NCBI GenBank assembly: GCA_001872985.1
Contig: MNYA01000443.1
Span: 1 to 6,632 of the forward strand
DNA length: 6,632 nt
Origin: a bacterium CG2_30_54_10
GTDB lineage: Bacteria > Muiribacteriota > Ozemobacteria > Ozemobacterales > Ozemobacteraceae
Direction: 5' to 3'
A program made the translations under genes and the position numbers. The notes under the pieces are model-generated. The model did not search any database, was not told the DNA's origin, and was given only the letters and a program-made list of their open reading frames with translations. Shown one piece after another: positions 4,112 to 6,632 of the stretch (its first letter is position 1; every line of letters begins with the position of its first letter).

Positions 4112-6632
4112 TTATCTTCCGCCGGTCATCTGGGAAAGCTGGCTTGCGAAGGCCTGAGATTGCGTCTGATAACGGGACATGGCAGTTTCCAGGTCGGCAA
4201 ACTGCTTGATCAGAGCATTCTCGCGATTGGTCAGGCGGTCCTGCTGCTTGGTTATCTGATCGTTAATCAGCAGGATCTGCTTGTCCATCTCACTGTTCGA
4301 GCTGGTAATGCCACTTCGGCCAACCCGCCTGGTCAACATGCCGTCTGACTTCGTAAACTCGTTCATGGCGCCCTTCAGACGACGGGCGATTCCCATGCTG
4401 GATTCGGTGGTCGAATCTTTTGCGAACAATTCCGCCACCTTGTCTGGATTGTCGCTAAGGGCTGAATTCAACTTCCCTTCATCTACTACTTTTAAAATTC
4501 CGCTCTGGGTATCCTGATAATTCGAACCGACCACTCCGGTGCTGATGCCAAGGTCAGAAAGGCTATCGAAGGCCTTGTCCACGCTTTTGACCACGCCGGA
4601 CACGACAACCCGCATCCTGCTTCTTGCCATCGATAGGGTCGAATCGCTGCCCAGAAGGCCGATCTGAAACTGGCTCTCGTAAGTGGCGATCTCATCAGCC
4701 GACATGCTCTTCTTCTGGACGTCCGTCAAAGCTTCCATCTGGTAATTATGCTTTTCAGACAACCTTGTGGTAACCATATCGATCGATTCATTGTAAGTTT
4801 TGATGAAATCGTCGATGGCTTTTCGCGCAACCTCGGTGTCGGCGGCAATTGAAACTGTCTCTCCGGCGCTTCCGGTAACCTCTTTGAGTGTGAAGGTCAC
4901 ACCATCCGCAATGTCAGAAACCTGGTTGGACTGGCGAACCTGGTCCGCCCCTCCGGACAATCCGTCGACACTGAAAATGGCATTTTGACCGACTTCCTGA
5001 GTGGCGGTGTTCAGCCCCAGGGCGCTCAGAAAATTGCTCGTATCACTCGCGGAACCCAGAGCGATGGACGAGTTTCCCGTTTGCATAGAGGTAAGGGTGA
5101 CCGCCCCGCGTGATGAGTCGAATTCCGCTTTCACGCCAACCTTTGTGTTGTTGTTAATGGCCGTCAACAAGGAGTCCAAAGTTGCCGTAGCTGGATTGGC
5201 AATATTGAAGTTGACACCGTTGATGGTGAAATTCCCCGAAGTGATGGTCGTTGCAAACCCAGCCTTGTCAAGTGTCGCGGCAGTCTGAACGTTTGAAATC
5301 GGATGGCTGCTCTCCAATGAAGAGCTGGCGCTCGAACCGACAGCCGTAGAAATCGGCAGGTTCAGCACGGAAGCAAGGTTCCCACCGCCTGCGTCTTCGA
5401 TCTTGAGAGTGGCCGAAGAACCCTTCCGAGCGGTTCTCACGCTCACACGCTGAGTCGACTCATCGTAGAACGCCTCGTCAACGCCACCGATCTGCTTGAC
5501 ACGATCCAATACCTGGTTCAAGGTGTCGGTCGCGGCGTAAGAGACATCCGAGGAAACTCCGTTCACGGTCAACCGCAAAATGCCGGGATTCACCGGCGCG
5601 GCCAGCGGAGGCGAAAGTGTTCCGAGCTGCGCCGTAGACGCCTGAATGGTTGTCAAGCCCAGATTCGCTGAACTGCCGACGGCCGCAGCACCCGCCTGAG
5701 AACCGGAAATGAGCCCGGTCACGGAAAGGAAGTTGCTTGTGTCGGATGATCCCCCAAGACCAATCGTTCCTGTTGAGCCGTCCTTTCGGGTCAGCCTGAT
5801 CGTGTCAGAACCCGAATCGTAACTTGCATTAAGGCTGGTGCTTGATGTGATGCGGGACAGCACACCCTGCAAATTGTCGGTTTGACTGTTGATCGAGATC
5901 TTAACTCCGTCAATAGTAAAATTTCCCGAGGAAACGGGCGTAGGGAAAGTCTCGCTCACCAGCATCTTGCCCATATCGGGGGTTGTCATCACCGGGCCCG
6001 AACCCCCGAAAAGCTTGAGGGTGAAGTTGGAAGCAGGGGCAGCGACAGTGTCGTCGGTCAGTGAGAAGGCCTGGATGTCGGTGCTGTCGGTGTTCACCGC
6101 CTGCAGTTTGCGGGTGTCCGAATTGAAACGGAAATCGAGAAGCCGCAGATCCGGATTCCCTGTCGCCACGCCGCCTTTGACGAACGCACCGTTGGTGTCA
6201 ATCTGCCTGTTCAGCGCAGTGATGGCCTCACTGACCGTCGAGGCAGCGGTCAAACCGCTCAGGTTCAGGGTCATCGTAGATGCGCCGCGAGTCAAGGTGA
6301 TCTTGGATGTGATGTCAATTCCCAGATCACCAAGCGTGACTTCGCCCCCAGAGCGAATCTGAACCAAATCTGAACCTTTTACCGGGACGTTGCCGGTCAA
6401 AGTCATCGCCCCCGATACGTCGAACATCTTGTTCACGATGTTACTCACGCCGCCGTCTGCAACGGTTATGCTCTTGGTGTTATCGAGGAGGTTGAACTTG
6501 ACCTGGTTGTTCTTATCGTCAAAACTTGCGACAACCTTCCCTTTAAGTTCGGCTACGTTGTTGATCTGGCTATTTACCGCCGAAACCATTTGAGCGGCAG
6601 ACGAGGTGGGGGTGAGGCTCCCCAAGTTGAGC
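4112..6632 (-). CDS. fliD: Flagellar filament cap FliD, 5' end outside window
   Basis: FliD (HAP2) forms the oligomeric cap at the filament tip that folds and inserts exported flagellin; it can also act as an adhesin. The last 290 residues carry the FliD C-terminal domain: FSVDG, then VSDIADGVTFTLKEV and AIDDFIKTYNESID. Next come GLLGSDSTLSMARSRMR, LSDLGISTGVV and LFAKD, and finally a long terminal coiled coil (SNSEMDKQ...FASQLSQM). Upstream are several repeated beta-rich modules, two of them clear flagellin-IN-type copies beginning SGNFTIDG (coded near 5711-5938) and SGNFTING (near 5012-5248). The reading frame is open to the right edge, and the TTG at 6625 is an internal Leu codon, not a start. 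The conserved FliD N-terminal helix is not seen, so it lies beyond the edge. At least 839 codons are present, far above the roughly 450-500 of E. coli or Pseudomonas FliD. The stop is 15 nt before the next gene. Confidence 0.95.
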   Translation of the reverse strand, partial: LNLGSLTPTSSAAQMVSAVNSQINNVAELKGKVVASFDDKNNQVKFNLLDNTKSITVADGGVSNIVNKMFDVSGAMTLTGNVPVKGSDLVQIRSGGEVTLGDLGIDITSKITLTRGASTMTLNLSGLTAASTVSEAITALNRQIDTNGAFVKGGVATGNPDLRLLDFRFNSDTRKLQAVNTDSTDIQAFSLTDDTVAAPASNFTLKLFGGSGPVMTTPDMGKMLVSETFPTPVSSGNFTIDGVKISINSQTDNLQGVLSRITSSTSLNASYDSGSDTIRLTRKDGSTGTIGLGGSSDTSNFLSVTGLISGSQAGAAAVGSSANLGLTTIQASTAQLGTLSPPLAAPVNPGILRLTVNGVSSDVSYAATDTLNQVLDRVKQIGGVDEAFYDESTQRVSVRTARKGSSATLKIEDAGGGNLASVLNLPISTAVGSSASSSLESSHPISNVQTAATLDKAGFATTITSGNFTINGVNFNIANPATATLDSLLTAINNNTKVGVKAEFDSSRGAVTLTSMQTGNSSIALGSASDTSNFLSALGLNTATQEVGQNAIFSVDGLSGGADQVRQSNQVSDIADGVTFTLKEVTGSAGETVSIAADTEVARKAIDDFIKTYNESIDMVTTRLSEKHNYQMEALTDVQKKSMSADEIATYESQFQIGLLGSDSTLSMARSRMRVVVSGVVKSVDKAFDSLSDLGISTGVVGSNYQDTQSGILKVVDEGKLNSALSDNPDKVAELFAKDSTTESSMGIARRLKGAMNEFTKSDGMLTRRVGRSGITSSNSEMDKQILLINDQITKQQDRLTNRENALIKQFADLETAMSRYQTQSQAFASQLSQMTGGR

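Noticed and set aside
5889..6362. 157-codon plus-strand open frame
   Set aside because: It is antisense to the beta-rich modules of fliD. The Ser/Val-rich translation is the mirror of fliD codons.
6623..6625. TTG at 6625 as the fliD start
   Set aside because: The frame stays open to the edge, no ribosome site is visible, and the conserved FliD N-terminal helix is missing, so the gene must begin further upstream.

Overview
This window is a flagellar filament-assembly cluster. Five genes lie head to tail on the minus strand and are probably one transcript read from right to left: fliD (filament cap, 5' end beyond the right edge), an unrecognised two-part protein of 208 aa, a Maf/DUF115-type flagellin glycosyltransferase, fliS (flagellin export chaperone) and a 61-aa YjfB-type putative motility protein. 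Three junctions are very tight (15 nt, a GTGA overlap and 26 nt). The exception is a 192-nt gap before maf, which carries palindromic repeat DNA.

The organism is a motile bacterium with a glycosylated or potentially glycosylated flagellin. Base composition is moderate to slightly GC-rich and translation uses good Shine-Dalgarno sites with mixed ATG, GTG and TTG starts. The dispersed-repeat style (TGTCATTCCGAACGAA-type arms, a GGCGACCGACCGGTCGCC palindrome, GGGATTA units) reminds me of metagenome-assembled genomes of uncultured bacterial phyla. I cannot name the phylum from this sequence.

Layout on the + axis: 1-309 is non-coding and rich in inverted repeats; 310-495 YjfB-like; 522-965 fliS; 962-3277 maf; 3278-3469 spacer with palindromes; 3470-4096 the unknown protein; 4112-6632 fliD. 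The genes fit one pathway. Maf loads nonulosonic-acid-type sugars onto flagellin Ser/Thr residues in the cytoplasm, FliS keeps flagellin export-competent, and FliD caps the filament and folds the subunits. The 208-aa protein sits where a FliD- or flagellin-handling helper would be expected.

The most striking feature is inside maf. About 97 codons (2678-2971) encode an almost uncharged tract that is half Ser/Thr. Its core is a 36-bp in-frame minisatellite of 12-residue units ending in Thr-Asp-Asn, inserted just before the GxGxG strand of the N-terminal domain. A glycosyltransferase that acts on Ser/Thr and itself carries a mucin-like acceptor-looking tract is unexpected. FliD is also unusually large (at least 839 codons seen) and has repeated internal modules.
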